NCBI GenBank assembly: GCA_026993785.1
Contig: JALWRZ010000004.1
Span: 25,983-89,982, forward strand
From: DHVE2 group archaeon
Lineage (GTDB): Archaea; Thermoplasmatota; Thermoplasmata; Thermoplasmatales; Aciduliprofundaceae
Direction of reading: 5' to 3'
DNA length: 64,000 nt
Shown: positions 1-7,653 of the stretch, piece by piece
Position numbering within the stretch: position 1 is the first letter of the stretch
How the letters are laid out: every line of letters starts with the position of its first letter
The notes under the pieces: model-generated
What the model was told of the DNA's origin: nothing
The model's input: only the letters and a program-made list of their open reading frames with translations
Databases searched by the model: none
Position numbers and translations under genes: made by a program

Positions 1-112
1 ATTTCGCTGCGATCTCTACGGGATCTCCGTAAATCTTTGCGGTGTCTCTCTTTCCCCGACAGAGCCTTACTGCCTTGCCCTTCATTATATCCACCGCGGG
101 ATAAATTTCCAT
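1..112 (-). CDS. hisA: HisA, phosphoribosylformimino isomerase (N-terminal part)
   Basis: Only the first 37 codons are in the window; the gene continues past the left edge. The protein begins MEIYPAVDIMKGKAVRL, the classic HisA opening: the first strand of the TIM barrel with the catalytic Asp in AVD, then KGKAVRL. HisA isomerises the aminoaldose ProFAR to the aminoketose PRFAR in histidine synthesis. The start is one base after the hisH stop, so the two are co-transcribed. HisF and HisI would be expected further left but cannot be seen. Confidence 0.9.
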   Translation of the reverse strand, partial: MEIYPAVDIMKGKAVRLCRGKRDTAKIYGDPVEIAAK

Positions 113-113
113 T

Positions 114-704
114 TCATAACCTCCTGAAATTCTTAAGTAGACGCAAGCCCACTTTCCCCGACTTCTCCGGATGAAATTGAACCCCGTAGATGCTATCCAT
201 GGCTACAGCGCTGGGAAATCTCGTAGCTATGTTTTCAGTGAGATGCTCCGTTTCAGCAAGTATGTAGTCATCAGGCACCTCCTTCACATAATAGCTGTGC
301 ACGAAATAAAAGTAGGAACCATTTTCGATTCCCTGCAGGAGAGGATGCTCCTTCCTGATAAATATCTGGTTCCATCCAATATGGGGGATTCCCTTTTTTC
401 CGAATGCCACAACTTTTCCTGGAAAAACGTTCAGGCCCCTGGCCTCCGGCTGCTCCTCGCTGCCTTTAAAGAGATAATGGAGACCGAGACATATGCCCAG
501 GAAGGGCTTTCCATCGCCTATGAAATCTAGTAAAGAGGGTTTGAGTTCTTTTACCCTCTCCGCGATTTCTCCAAAATTGCCAACTCCTGGAAATATGAGC
601 TTTTCAGTCCTCTCTATCCCATAAGAATCCTTTACTATTATCCCATCTACAGCTCTTCGAACGTTTTCTATGTTGCCTATCCCGAGATCCAGTACTCCTA
701 TCAT
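114..704 (-). CDS. hisH: Imidazole glycerol phosphate synthase, glutaminase subunit HisH
   Basis: A class I glutamine amidotransferase of 196 residues, the usual HisH length. It supplies ammonia to HisF, which makes imidazole glycerol phosphate and AICAR. Visible landmarks are the oxyanion-strand region PGVGNFGE (about 39-46), the nucleophile elbow GICLGLH with Cys72, and the catalytic pair His178 and Glu180 in VQFHPEKSG. The opening [14 protein letters not shown] is typical of HisH. It overlaps the end of hisB by four bases and is followed directly by hisA. Its partner hisF is not in the window. Confidence 0.96.
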   Translation of the reverse strand: MIGVLDLGIGNIENVRRAVDGIIVKDSYGIERTEKLIFPGVGNFGEIAERVKELKPSLLDFIGDGKPFLGICLGLHYLFKGSEEQPEARGLNVFPGKVVAFGKKGIPHIGWNQIFIRKEHPLLQGIENGSYFYFVHSYYVKEVPDDYILAETEHLTENIATRFPSAVAMDSIYGVQFHPEKSGKVGLRLLKNFRRL

Positions 705-1234
705 TCAAGCACCCCCTTTGTGCTCATTGTCCCCTCCTTCTCACTGATAGCCTGAGATATGGCAACTCCAAGGGCCTTGAATGCCGCCTCTATTATATGA
801 TGGGCATTCACACCGTCAATCTGTTTCACATGCAATGTGGCACGTAGCCCTCTCACCAATCCCCACAGAAACTCCCTGAAAAGCGAAACCTCGAAACCGC
901 TCTCGCTCTCCTCTGGCTGCAGTTCCATATGAAGATAGGTACGTCCGGATATGTCTAAGGCAACGAGAACCAGGGCATCATCCATGGGAACTATGGCTGT
1001 TCCGAATCTCCCATAATTAGGCGGTAAATTCTGCCGGAGCTCACTGCCCAGGGTTATACCCACATCTTCCCATAAATGGTGCCTAAGATCATAGCTCACC
1101 TTTACATGGGGGACGATGCCCATATAGAAAAACAGGGTGGAGAGCATATGATCCAGAACTCTATCCCCTGTGGATATCGCTCCCTTTTTATTCAGCTCCA
1201 CCACCACATCCGTTTCTCGGGTCACTCTCCTCAT
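701..1234 (-). CDS. hisB: Imidazoleglycerol-phosphate dehydratase
   Basis: This 177-residue protein is a monofunctional HisB without the N-terminal phosphatase domain of enteric bacteria. It dehydrates imidazole glycerol phosphate to imidazole acetol phosphate. The two metal-binding repeats are visible: LDHMLSTL with [15 protein letters not shown] in the first half, and [15 protein letters not shown] near the end. It is slightly shorter than typical (about 190-200). Four-base overlaps with hisD upstream and hisH downstream indicate translational coupling inside the his operon. No separate histidinol-phosphatase gene is evident here. Confidence 0.96.
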   Translation of the reverse strand: MRRVTRETDVVVELNKKGAISTGDRVLDHMLSTLFFYMGIVPHVKVSYDLRHHLWEDVGITLGSELRQNLPPNYGRFGTAIVPMDDALVLVALDISGRTYLHMELQPEESESGFEVSLFREFLWGLVRGLRATLHVKQIDGVNAHHIIEAAFKALGVAISQAISEKEGTMSTKGVLE

Positions 1235-2358
1235 CTCCTCACCTCCAGGCTTCTCTTGTGAAACTCCATGCCCTCGATCTGGGACATCAGCAGCCCCAGC
1301 TCCCTTTCGTCAAGGAATTCCTGGCGGCTCACCTCCGCTACACTCATGGGCTTTAAGAAATCCAATACGGTAAGAACTCCACTGAATCTCGCGGCCCCTC
1401 CCGTTGGAAGAACATGATTCACACCTAAGAAATAATCGGCTGAGGGTACAGACGTGTAGGGGCCAAGATAAACAGCACCGGCGTTTTCAATCAGCGGGAG
1501 AAGCGTTGCCGGATTCTCCACCATGAGCTCCAGATGCTCTGGAGCAATTTCATTAACCTCCTTTACGCATTCTTGCAGGGATGTGCATAGATGCACCTCC
1601 ACACCTTCCACACGACAAAAAGAGGCAAGCTCACGTGAGGTGGTTAGAAGCCACGCTTTGCTATCATCCCCATGCTCTCTCTGACTTAGCAAATCTGCCA
1701 GTACATACTCTGGCGGTGCGCTGGAATCTGCTATCACGGCTATTTCCGAGGGTCCTGCTAGGCCGTCGATCCCTACATCTCCATACACCTGTCTTTTTGC
1801 CTCATTTACGAATTTGTTTCCCGGACCGAAGATCTTATCCACCTTAGGTAAGAGGATTCCGTAAGCCATGGCTGCAATGGCATGGGCACCTCCGAGCTTG
1901 TAAACATCCCCTATTCCCAGGAGCTCAGCTATGTACAGCACCAGAGGATGCACCTTCCCATTTTTAGGTGGAGTAGCGAGAACTATCTCCTTCACCCCCG
2001 CAAGTCTTGCAGGCACAGCGCTCATTATCAGGCTGGAGGGTAGAGGTCTTCCACCGGGCACATATATGCCTATTCTACGAATCGGTTTGAAAATCAAGCC
2101 GTAAAGAGAGCCATTTTTAAGGAAGAGAATGTCCCGGGGCAACTGTCTTCGATGGTAATCCTGTACCCGCTGAATTATGCGCTCCACAACTCTTTTTTCT
2201 TTGAGGGTAATCTCATTCCTCGCCTTATGGAATTCTTCCTCGCTCACCTTAAGAGGTCCTTCATAGCCATCAAACCTTCTCGCGTATTCTCTCAGGGCTT
2301 CTTCTCCTCTCTCTCTAACATCCTGAATTATCTTTCTCACATACTCCCTCAGTTCCAT
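1231..2358 (-). CDS. hisD: Histidinol dehydrogenase
   Basis: Catalyses the last two oxidations of histidine synthesis, histidinol to histidinal to histidine, with NAD and a zinc ion. The sequence shows the family signatures [48 protein letters not shown], the zinc-ligand region SQREHGDDS, and the C-terminal [14 protein letters not shown] followed by LTVLDFLK. At 375 residues it is shorter than the usual 420-430, mainly at the N-terminus, which begins directly in the helical region [16 protein letters not shown]. It overlaps hisB by four bases and hisG by ten. Confidence 0.96.
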   Translation of the reverse strand: MELREYVRKIIQDVRERGEEALREYARRFDGYEGPLKVSEEEFHKARNEITLKEKRVVERIIQRVQDYHRRQLPRDILFLKNGSLYGLIFKPIRRIGIYVPGGRPLPSSLIMSAVPARLAGVKEIVLATPPKNGKVHPLVLYIAELLGIGDVYKLGGAHAIAAMAYGILLPKVDKIFGPGNKFVNEAKRQVYGDVGIDGLAGPSEIAVIADSSAPPEYVLADLLSQREHGDDSKAWLLTTSRELASFCRVEGVEVHLCTSLQECVKEVNEIAPEHLELMVENPATLLPLIENAGAVYLGPYTSVPSADYFLGVNHVLPTGGAARFSGVLTVLDFLKPMSVAEVSRQEFLDERELGLLMSQIEGMEFHKRSLEVRR

Positions 2359-2954
2359 TTATCACCCTCCTTCAGAAAATTTACCAGGGAATTTATCTCC
2401 TGGAATTTTATCTTCTGCGCAACTCGATTCACAAGAAGCAGTGCGGACACATCCATTATCTTCTCCACCTCCCAAAGACCATGAACTCTGAGGGTTTGGG
2501 CAGTCTCCACTATGTCCACTATGGCATCAGCTATGCCTGTGATTGCGGCAAGCTCCACGCTTCCATGAAGCTCTATGAGCTCCACATCCACACCTCGACT
2601 TTGAAAAAATTTTTTGGTAATTCGTGGATACTTTGTGGCAATCCTGAAACCGTCCATGCGTTCCACATCTACCCTATTATCCTTGGGAACTGCTATACTC
2701 AATCTGCATTTGCCAAAGGGCAACTCCAAGGGTATGAATACATCGGGCGATAGCTCTTCAACCACGTCACTTCCTGCGATTCCCACATCTATTCCATGCT
2801 CCACATACACAGGCACATCAAAGGCCCGTGCCAGCAGCACTTTTCCTTCCCGAGACACCAAAGAGCGACCGGTAGGCAGCTCCAGGGGGATAAATTTTCT
2901 CAGTAGATTTACCGAGTCCTTTAAAAGTCTTCCCTTAGGTAGCACAAATCTCAT
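2349..2954 (-). CDS. hisG: ATP phosphoribosyltransferase, short form (HisG-S)
   Basis: The committing enzyme of histidine synthesis, joining PRPP to ATP. At 201 residues it is the short form, which lacks the C-terminal ACT-like regulatory domain and needs HisZ for activity and feedback control. Landmarks are the opening [17 protein letters not shown], the [11 protein letters not shown] segment, [14 protein letters not shown], and the PRPP-loop region [22 protein letters not shown]. The hisZ gene lies directly upstream and overlaps it by four bases, matching the expected two-component enzyme. Confidence 0.95.
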   Translation of the reverse strand: MRFVLPKGRLLKDSVNLLRKFIPLELPTGRSLVSREGKVLLARAFDVPVYVEHGIDVGIAGSDVVEELSPDVFIPLELPFGKCRLSIAVPKDNRVDVERMDGFRIATKYPRITKKFFQSRGVDVELIELHGSVELAAITGIADAIVDIVETAQTLRVHGLWEVEKIMDVSALLLVNRVAQKIKFQEINSLVNFLKEGDKWN

Positions 2955-3838
2955 GGGGCCACCTCCACTGGTATGCCCATCTTAACCAGTTTTTTGGCTT
3001 GGTAAAACGTCTCGCGGATATCTTCACCACGCATTTTTATTCTTTTAATCTCTCTGTCTTCATAGAGCCTTTTCAGAATTCCCAGATCAAGCATGAATCC
3101 CATACCCTTTTTTCCCTGCAGATTATATTCTCCGCCGCCACCGATGGGCTTTCCTATCTCGGGGGAATATATTTCAAAAATCACATCTATGTAGTAGGGC
3201 AGGGGCCTTACTGTGCCAAGGTCTATGAACAATCGCTCATCATCCACCGCGTACGCTATTCTATCGAGTTTCTCTATCCCACTTACCTTGCCACGGAAAT
3301 TGAAGAGGTTCCACAGCTCCAACTTCTTCTCCTTGGAAATAGGTAGCTTCTCGATAATCTGAAAATTTCTATGATGCAGTGCGCTCCATACTTTTTCAGC
3401 ATATTTCTCGATTCCCTTTATAGCTCTTCTCCACACTTCCATACTACCCATATCGATGTAGAACTCTTTGACTCCCAGAGCCTCCAGGGCTCCAATGGCA
3501 ATGGATAGAACCTCTGCATGTAGCCAGATATCCTGGGCTCCTATGAGCTCTATACCTGCCTGCCATTGACCCTTGATATCACCATCAAGGACCTCGCCTA
3601 CGTAATAGACCCTAAGATTTTCAGCTTCGTTCCACTTGAGCATTATTCTTGAGGTGGCGTCGGGAGCTATAAGATATAGCTCTCCATGCTGAAGAAACTT
3701 GGTGCCTTTTCTTATCCTGGAATCATACTCCGCCACTGCAGGAAACAGAATTTCTTTGTATCCCCAAAGCTGGAAAAGAGTGCGGAGCCTGTTGGAAATC
3801 TCTCCAAGAACCAAGAGATCATAAGATGATGAAATCAA
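2951..3838 (-). CDS. hisZ: ATP phosphoribosyltransferase regulatory subunit HisZ
   Basis: A histidyl-tRNA-synthetase-like protein of 295 residues without an anticodon-binding domain. The class II core can be followed: [20 protein letters not shown] (motif 1 region), [19 protein letters not shown] (motif 2 region) and GGGGEYNLQ followed by [11 protein letters not shown] (motif 3 region). Full HisRS has over 400 residues and a C-terminal domain, so HisZ fits better, and the adjacent short HisG supports it. The start is TTG at 3838, preceded by the strong ribosome binding site GGAGGTGA. It is the first gene of the his operon. Confidence 0.85.
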   Translation of the reverse strand: MISSSYDLLVLGEISNRLRTLFQLWGYKEILFPAVAEYDSRIRKGTKFLQHGELYLIAPDATSRIMLKWNEAENLRVYYVGEVLDGDIKGQWQAGIELIGAQDIWLHAEVLSIAIGALEALGVKEFYIDMGSMEVWRRAIKGIEKYAEKVWSALHHRNFQIIEKLPISKEKKLELWNLFNFRGKVSGIEKLDRIAYAVDDERLFIDLGTVRPLPYYIDVIFEIYSPEIGKPIGGGGEYNLQGKKGMGFMLDLGILKRLYEDREIKRIKMRGEDIRETFYQAKKLVKMGIPVEVAP

Positions 3839-4010
3839 TCCCTCACCTCCTCCACGGATAAGAGAGGAGAATAAAGAAAAGCCCTATCGCTCTCCCTTTC
3901 AAAACTTGGAGCTGGTGTTAATAATGTTGGCGTTGACCAACCCTGGAAAGCGCATAGATGTCAGAGGTCATTAGCATATCCGCTCCCAATGCACCTCACT
4001 ATATAATTTT
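3839..4010 (-). promoter_or_regulatory. his operon promoter and long leader
   Basis: Reading the minus strand, a TATA-like element AATTATATAG lies near 4010-4000. A start about 26 bases downstream (near 3978) would give a leader of about 140 bases before the hisZ TTG, unusually long here, where most first genes look leaderless. The leader contains a possible 19-codon reading frame (ATG near 3977, ending in Gln-His-Tyr at 3918) and a G-rich ribosome binding site next to hisZ. No terminator-like hairpin was recognised. The transcription start is inferred from spacing only. Confidence 0.4.
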
Positions 4011-4041
4011 TATGATACAAAATTATTTTTCGTTTTAATAA

Positions 4042-4086
4042 ATGGAACAGCATTCATCAAAATTGAAATATATGGAACATTATTCA
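4042..4086. repeat. Pair of 15-base direct repeats between divergent promoters
   Basis: ATGGAACAGCATTCA at 4042-4056 and ATGGAACATTATTCA at 4072-4086 match at 13 of 15 positions and start exactly 30 bases apart, near three helical turns. They lie between the TATA of the his operon (about 4001-4010) and the TATA of the methyltransferase gene (GTTATAAAGG at 4121-4130). A further CATTCA occurs at 4146-4151. The spacing suggests a protein-binding site; which promoter it serves is unknown. Confidence 0.45.
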
Positions 4087-4162
4087 CCATATAGAATTTT
4101 TTCATAATTTTGTCAAAAGTGTTATAAAGGTGAAATCCATGTGCCATTCAGGGTGAGTTGAG

Positions 4163-4786
4163 TTGGATGTGGTTAGAGCCTATTACGAGGAGTTACTGAA
4201 AGAGTTTTACGAAAGTGGCGGTAGTGAGGATGAGCTTTACTGGCTTATGAGCAGTGTGCTACTCAGAAAACCTGAAATTCACGGGGAATACAGGCTCCGG
4301 GAAAGATTGGTGGATGAAATCGCCGAGCTTGCCCGGGGAAGAGTTTTGGATGTGGGCTGCGGAATGGGCCTACTCTCCTTTCGCCTTGCACTCAAAGAAA
4401 ACGTGGAAAAGGTGGTGGGTATAGATAGCGATCCCGAGCTTATTGATTTCTGTATTAAGGTAAGAAATAAGATTTCCAGCAAACCACGTTTTATCAGGGG
4501 CAATTTTTTAGATACCAAGTTTCAGGGTACCTTCGACACGGTGATTTTTCTTTATACCCTTCGCCACAACCGATACAACGAGTTTCTTAGAAAAGCGCTG
4601 CAATTGTTAGAACCATCCGGAAATATAATTATTGGAGACATCGATATGGACGGGCTCAGGGATAAAATAATAAAGTTTGCGGATAGACGCAGGCTCAAGG
4701 TACTTCGTAATATCTCCCTGGGTATGATAGGAGATAGAGACAGGGAGGAAAAGGGCAGGCTATTTCTAATGGTTCTCTCTCGATAA
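4163..4786 (+). CDS. Class I SAM-dependent methyltransferase
   Basis: A 207-residue Rossmann-fold methyltransferase. Motif I VLDVGCGMG is at about residues 61-69 and the acidic end of strand 2 is in VGIDSD (about 85-90). A later strand, FDTVIFLYTLRH, corresponds to motif IV, and NIIIGDID to the following strand. The first 50 residues are helical and probably cap the substrate site. The substrate cannot be told from sequence. The start is TTG, supported by GGGTGAG eight bases upstream and a TATA box at 4121-4130. It is divergent from the his operon. Confidence 0.8.
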   Translation: MDVVRAYYEELLKEFYESGGSEDELYWLMSSVLLRKPEIHGEYRLRERLVDEIAELARGRVLDVGCGMGLLSFRLALKENVEKVVGIDSDPELIDFCIKVRNKISSKPRFIRGNFLDTKFQGTFDTVIFLYTLRHNRYNEFLRKALQLLEPSGNIIIGDIDMDGLRDKIIKFADRRRLKVLRNISLGMIGDRDREEKGRLFLMVLSR

Positions 4787-4881
4787 TTTTTCATTTTATG
4801 CCCGAATATTTGTAAAATAAACGATTATTTTCCAATTTTTCTGGAGAAAATATAAATATCGCCATCTTTATCCATCATAGA

Positions 4882-5982
4882 TTGGAGGTGATTATTCTGG
4901 GTGAGAAGCTAACGCTATCAGAATTGAGAAAAAGGCTGGGAAAACTCTCCCTCTATGATATATCAACCTGGGTGAAATCCAGAAATCCAGAGATAAGGCT
5001 CGACTTGGGTCAGCCCGATGTGCCTGTAGATGAAAGAATTATCGAAGCTGCGGTGAATTCTCTGCGGAGAGGGGAAACTGGATATACGGCTACAGCTGGA
5101 ATAAATGAGCTTCGAGAAATCATTGCTGAGAGGGAGGGCGTGGATCCTGATGAGGTTGTGGTGGGTGCCGGTGGAAAAATCATGCTCTCCGCTGCCATAA
5201 TGAGGGCATCTCTTGTGGGTCTTATCTCTCCGCACTGGACGGCCTATGAGAGAACGGCCAGTAGTTTCGATACGCCCGTAAAATTCTTCAAAACAAGCAT
5301 AGAAGATGGATGGATCCCGCATCTCCAGGAGCTTGGCGTGGATCTTCTTATACTCAACTACCCGAACAATCCCACGGGAAGGATTATTCCCAAAGAAAGT
5401 ATAAGGGAAATTCTGGAGCTCGCAGAGGATGAGGATGTAAAGGTGATAAGCGATGAGGTCTATGCAGAAATTTCGTGGAGAGACTTCACACCTCTTAGGG
5501 AGATGAGCGAGAATGTGATTACTGTGAAGAGCTTCTCCAAGCTTTTCAGTATGACCGGATTCAGACTGGGATATGCCATCGGTCCCAAGAAGGATATACG
5601 GGAGCTTCAGAAGTTTATGGAGGCCACCATAACCTGCGTTCCGATATTTGTGCAGAGAGCAGGAATAAGGGCGATGGAGCTATGGGATGAGATAAGAGCC
5701 AGAATTTCAGAGGTCTACAGGAAGAGGGGTGAACTAGCCTATAAAATCCTCTCCAAGAAATTCCAGTTAACTCCTCCCGATGGAGCGTTTTACATATTTG
5801 TTGATACCGGTGTTGATAGCACGCTCTTTGTGGATAAAATGGTGGATGAAGGCATCTCTATGTTCCCCGGAGATGTGTTTGGAGGCTATGATACCTTCGT
5901 GAGAATATCCTTGGTTAGCGATAGATTGGAATATGCGCTTGGAAAAATGGTGAAAGTCAAAGAAGAGCTGGAAGACTCTTAA
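4882..5982 (+). CDS. PLP-dependent aminotransferase, class I/II
   Basis: A fold-type I aminotransferase of about 366 residues. The PLP-binding Lys is in SFSKLFSMTGFRLGY (Lys220), the cofactor phosphate and substrate region is LNYPNNPTG (about 159-166), and DEVYAEISW holds the ring-contact Asp and Tyr. It resembles aspartate or aromatic aminotransferases; since hisC is absent from the nearby his operon, a histidinol-phosphate role is possible but not shown. The start is uncertain: the TTG at 4882 overlaps a perfect ribosome binding site (GGAGGTGATT, 4884-4893), which points instead to initiation at about 4897, where the codon is CTG. A TATA box is at 4851-4858. Confidence 0.85.
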   Translation: MEVIILGEKLTLSELRKRLGKLSLYDISTWVKSRNPEIRLDLGQPDVPVDERIIEAAVNSLRRGETGYTATAGINELREIIAEREGVDPDEVVVGAGGKIMLSAAIMRASLVGLISPHWTAYERTASSFDTPVKFFKTSIEDGWIPHLQELGVDLLILNYPNNPTGRIIPKESIREILELAEDEDVKVISDEVYAEISWRDFTPLREMSENVITVKSFSKLFSMTGFRLGYAIGPKKDIRELQKFMEATITCVPIFVQRAGIRAMELWDEIRARISEVYRKRGELAYKILSKKFQLTPPDGAFYIFVDTGVDSTLFVDKMVDEGISMFPGDVFGGYDTFVRISLVSDRLEYALGKMVKVKEELEDS

Positions 5983-5996
5983 ATCCTCCAAAGCAA

Positions 5997-6078
5997 CGCG
6001 GGGAGGGGGATTCGAACCCCCGCGGGCAACAGCCCAATGGCTTAGCAGGCCATCGCCGTACCACTCGGCCATCCCCGC
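5997..6078 (-). tRNA. tRNA-Ser (GCT)
   Basis: An 82-base class II tRNA with long variable arm. The acceptor stem GCGGGGA pairs with TCCCCGC and the discriminator is G73. The anticodon stem-loop ATGGC-CTGCTAA-GCCAT places GCT as the anticodon, reading AGC/AGT serine codons. The T arm has GGTTCGAATCC. CCA is not encoded and no intron is seen. A TATA-like TTAATATA lies about 25-30 bases upstream on the minus strand (near 6100-6112). Confidence 0.96.
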
Positions 6079-6194
6079 TCTTGATGCCATATGAAAATTT
6101 GGTATATTAATTTAGCCCCCAAACCATCTGAGAGATATTTCCATATAGCATTCATAGGGTTTCTCCCTTAAGCTTCCAAAGTAGTGGAACCAAG

Positions 6195-6316
6195 AGCCAC
6201 CGGGGGGATTCGAACCCCCGACCTGCTGATTTCTTGAAGCCCGCGGCTTTGGGGTAAAGCCCTTTTTTAAAGGGCTTTTACAAGTCAGCCGCTCTACCGG
6301 GCTAAGCTACGGTGGC
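6195..6316 (-). tRNA. tRNA-Thr (TGT) with a 48-base intron
   Basis: The mature tRNA is 74 bases: acceptor GCCACCG pairs with CGGTGGC, discriminator T (typical of archaeal tRNA-Thr), anticodon loop CTTGTAA with anticodon TGT, T arm GGTTCGAATCC. A 48-base intron interrupts the canonical 37/38 position, so the exons are 6279-6316 and 6195-6230. The splice junctions form a standard bulge-helix-bulge: CTTG pairs with CAAG between two three-base bulges. CCA is not encoded. A TATA box AATTTATAAG is near 6342-6351. Confidence 0.95.
6231..6278 (-). other. Archaeal tRNA intron (tRNA-Thr)
   Basis: A 48-base intron removed by the tRNA splicing endonuclease. It contains four related segments in order: AAAGCCC, GGGCTTT, AAAGCCG, GGGCTT. 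They can pair as 1-4 plus 2-3, which is compatible with the splice-site helix, or as 1-2 plus 3-4, giving two local hairpins that would remove the outer stem of the splicing motif. The boundaries were set by requiring a seven-base anticodon loop and a 74-base mature tRNA. Confidence 0.85.
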
Positions 6317-6474
6317 AGCGAAGGTGAAATATGCCTTTTTCTTATAAATTTTTCTCCCTTATTATTCATTCTTATCTTTGATTTTCTTGGGCAGATAACT
6401 GGAATGACAAATTTTCAGGCTAGGGTAAAAATTCAAGAAAGATTTAAATATTGGCTGGAGATAAATAGGAAACG

Positions 6475-6627
6475 ATGAGCAGGATTATAAAAAGTGAGGT
6501 TAAATATATCTCCCTTTATCTTGAGGGCCAGTATATAGACTACCTTATCTCAGAAAGGGTACATCGCATTCTGAGAGAGATTAAAGAATTGGAGAGGGAG
6601 CTTTTAGAGGAGATCGAAGAAATGTGA
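6475..6627 (+). CDS. Small 50-residue helical protein, unknown
   Basis: A 51-codon reading frame starting MSRIIKSEVKYISLYLEG and ending in an acidic, Leu/Glu-rich stretch RELLEEIEEM. The heptad-like pattern predicts a short coiled coil or helical hairpin. A TATA box TTTAAATA at 6443-6450 lies about 27 bases before the ATG, the spacing expected for a leaderless mRNA, which is the main argument that the gene is real. It lies between two tRNA genes on the opposite strand and ends seven bases before tRNA-Met. I do not recognise a family. The size and compact charge resemble small DNA-binding or antitoxin-like proteins, but no function is claimed. Confidence 0.55.
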   Translation: MSRIIKSEVKYISLYLEGQYIDYLISERVHRILREIKELERELLEEIEEM

Positions 6628-6633
6628 TTTTAA

Positions 6634-6741
6634 TGCCGGGGCCGGGGTTCGAACCCGGGACCTTCGGATTTCTCAGGCTTGGAGGTGGAGAATATTTTTT
6701 CCCTATGAGTCCGACGCTCCACCAGGCTGAGCCACCCCGGC
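6634..6741 (-). tRNA. tRNA-Met (CAT), elongator, with a 34-base intron
   Basis: The acceptor GCCGGGG pairs with CCCCGGC, with discriminator A. The anticodon loop after splicing is CTCATAA, anticodon CAT. Exons are 6704-6741 and 6634-6669, giving a 74-base tRNA. The intron is at position 37/38, and CTCA pairs with TGAG as the central helix of the splicing motif. The body resembles archaeal elongator Met tRNA rather than the initiator; tRNA-Ile2, which also has CAT, is less likely. It lies one base after the rps3ae stop and is probably co-transcribed. Confidence 0.92.
6670..6703 (-). other. Archaeal tRNA intron (tRNA-Met)
   Basis: A 34-base intron between exon ends CTCATA and ATCCGA. The four-base helix CTCA/TGAG with a three-base bulge on each side marks the cut sites. 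The inner stem is weak (about two G-C pairs visible), so this is a more relaxed splicing motif than in the neighbouring tRNA-Thr. Confidence 0.8.
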
Positions 6742-6742
6742 A

Positions 6743-7462
6743 TCATTCCTGCACTTCAGGAGTAGCCTCCACTTTGGGCTCATTCTCCACATCTGTTTTC
6801 TCAACTTCTGGTTCCTCAGCCTCAGAGCTCTCCTCTTCGGAGGGCATCTCCACAATCTTTTCTTCCGGGAAGTGGAGAACCTCGGATTTTCTTATCTCAA
6901 TCCTCCTAACGGGATATATGGGCTTTAAAAGATGAACAAGATCCTTCTTGGAATCCTCGGTGAGTATGTATTTAACATATTCTGAGAATGTCATCTCCTG
7001 CGCTTTTTTGGTAAGAAACTCAGCTATAGCTTTGCGAATCTGGCTCTTGATGGAACTTTTGATTCTCTTATCGGGTACAGCTATGACCTTCACCCTCATT
7101 CGGTAACCATCCGAAGTTTGAACATTGAAGATTGAATCTATTCTGCTCCTTCTCCTTCTCACCATGCGACGGATATAATCCGTGGTCATATCGTGCCCTA
7201 TGAAGCGTGTGTAAGCATTTGTCCCCTGGATTCTGTTTATCTTGAAATAGAGCTTTACGTGCATCTTCTTGAAATTACCCGTTAAATCATAGAGAGTAGC
7301 CTCTGCGATTCTTCCTATAACCTTCTCTGGGTCGTTGGAAGGAGTCATCCCCAGCTCCTTAGAGCTGAAGGTCTCCGGGGCTATTATAGTGTACCACACC
7401 TTTGCTCGCCATCTATCGCGAATTCTCCTGGCCGCTGCTCTTTCTGCTCTTTTACTTGCCAT
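6743..7462 (-). CDS. rps3ae: 30S ribosomal protein S3Ae (eS1)
   Basis: A 239-residue small-subunit ribosomal protein found in archaea and eukaryotes. Recognisable blocks are RAAARRIRDRWRAKVWYTI, the conserved IGRIAEATLYDLTGNFKK, GHDMTTDYIRRMVRRRRSR and SQIRKAIAEFLTKKAQEMTF. The last 35 residues are a very acidic, disordered tail (SEEESSEAEEPEVEK), longer than in many relatives. The start has a ribosome binding site GGTGA nine bases upstream, and a TATA-like AATTATTTAAAGG is near 7495-7510. tRNA-Met follows one base after the stop. Confidence 0.97.
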   Translation of the reverse strand: MASKRAERAAARRIRDRWRAKVWYTIIAPETFSSKELGMTPSNDPEKVIGRIAEATLYDLTGNFKKMHVKLYFKINRIQGTNAYTRFIGHDMTTDYIRRMVRRRRSRIDSIFNVQTSDGYRMRVKVIAVPDKRIKSSIKSQIRKAIAEFLTKKAQEMTFSEYVKYILTEDSKKDLVHLLKPIYPVRRIEIRKSEVLHFPEEKIVEMPSEEESSEAEEPEVEKTDVENEPKVEATPEVQE

Positions 7463-7583
7463 GTTGACTCACCTTGCGATGGTAAATAGACATTCCTTTA
7501 AATAATTTTTGTAGTCTGCGGAGATTTGAAATCCACACAAAGCATCTCAATGTATAAGGAGTCCATATCTAAACTTTGTCTAC

Positions 7584-7630
7584 TTTCCTTGGGAATTTTG
7601 TAGCTAACCGATCAAGGAAAAATATTTATA
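7584..7630 (+). promoter_or_regulatory. Promoter with flanking inverted repeat
   Basis: TTTCCTTG at 7584-7591 and its exact complement CAAGGAAA at 7613-7620 form an 8-base inverted repeat with a 21-base spacer. The right arm abuts the TATA box AATATTTATA (7621-7630), where the TFB recognition element normally lies. The TATA box is about 27 bases before the ATG at 7654. A DNA-binding regulator dimer or a palindromic binding site is plausible. Confidence 0.4.
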
Positions 7631-7653
7631 CTATGTACTCTATTGTCATACAA

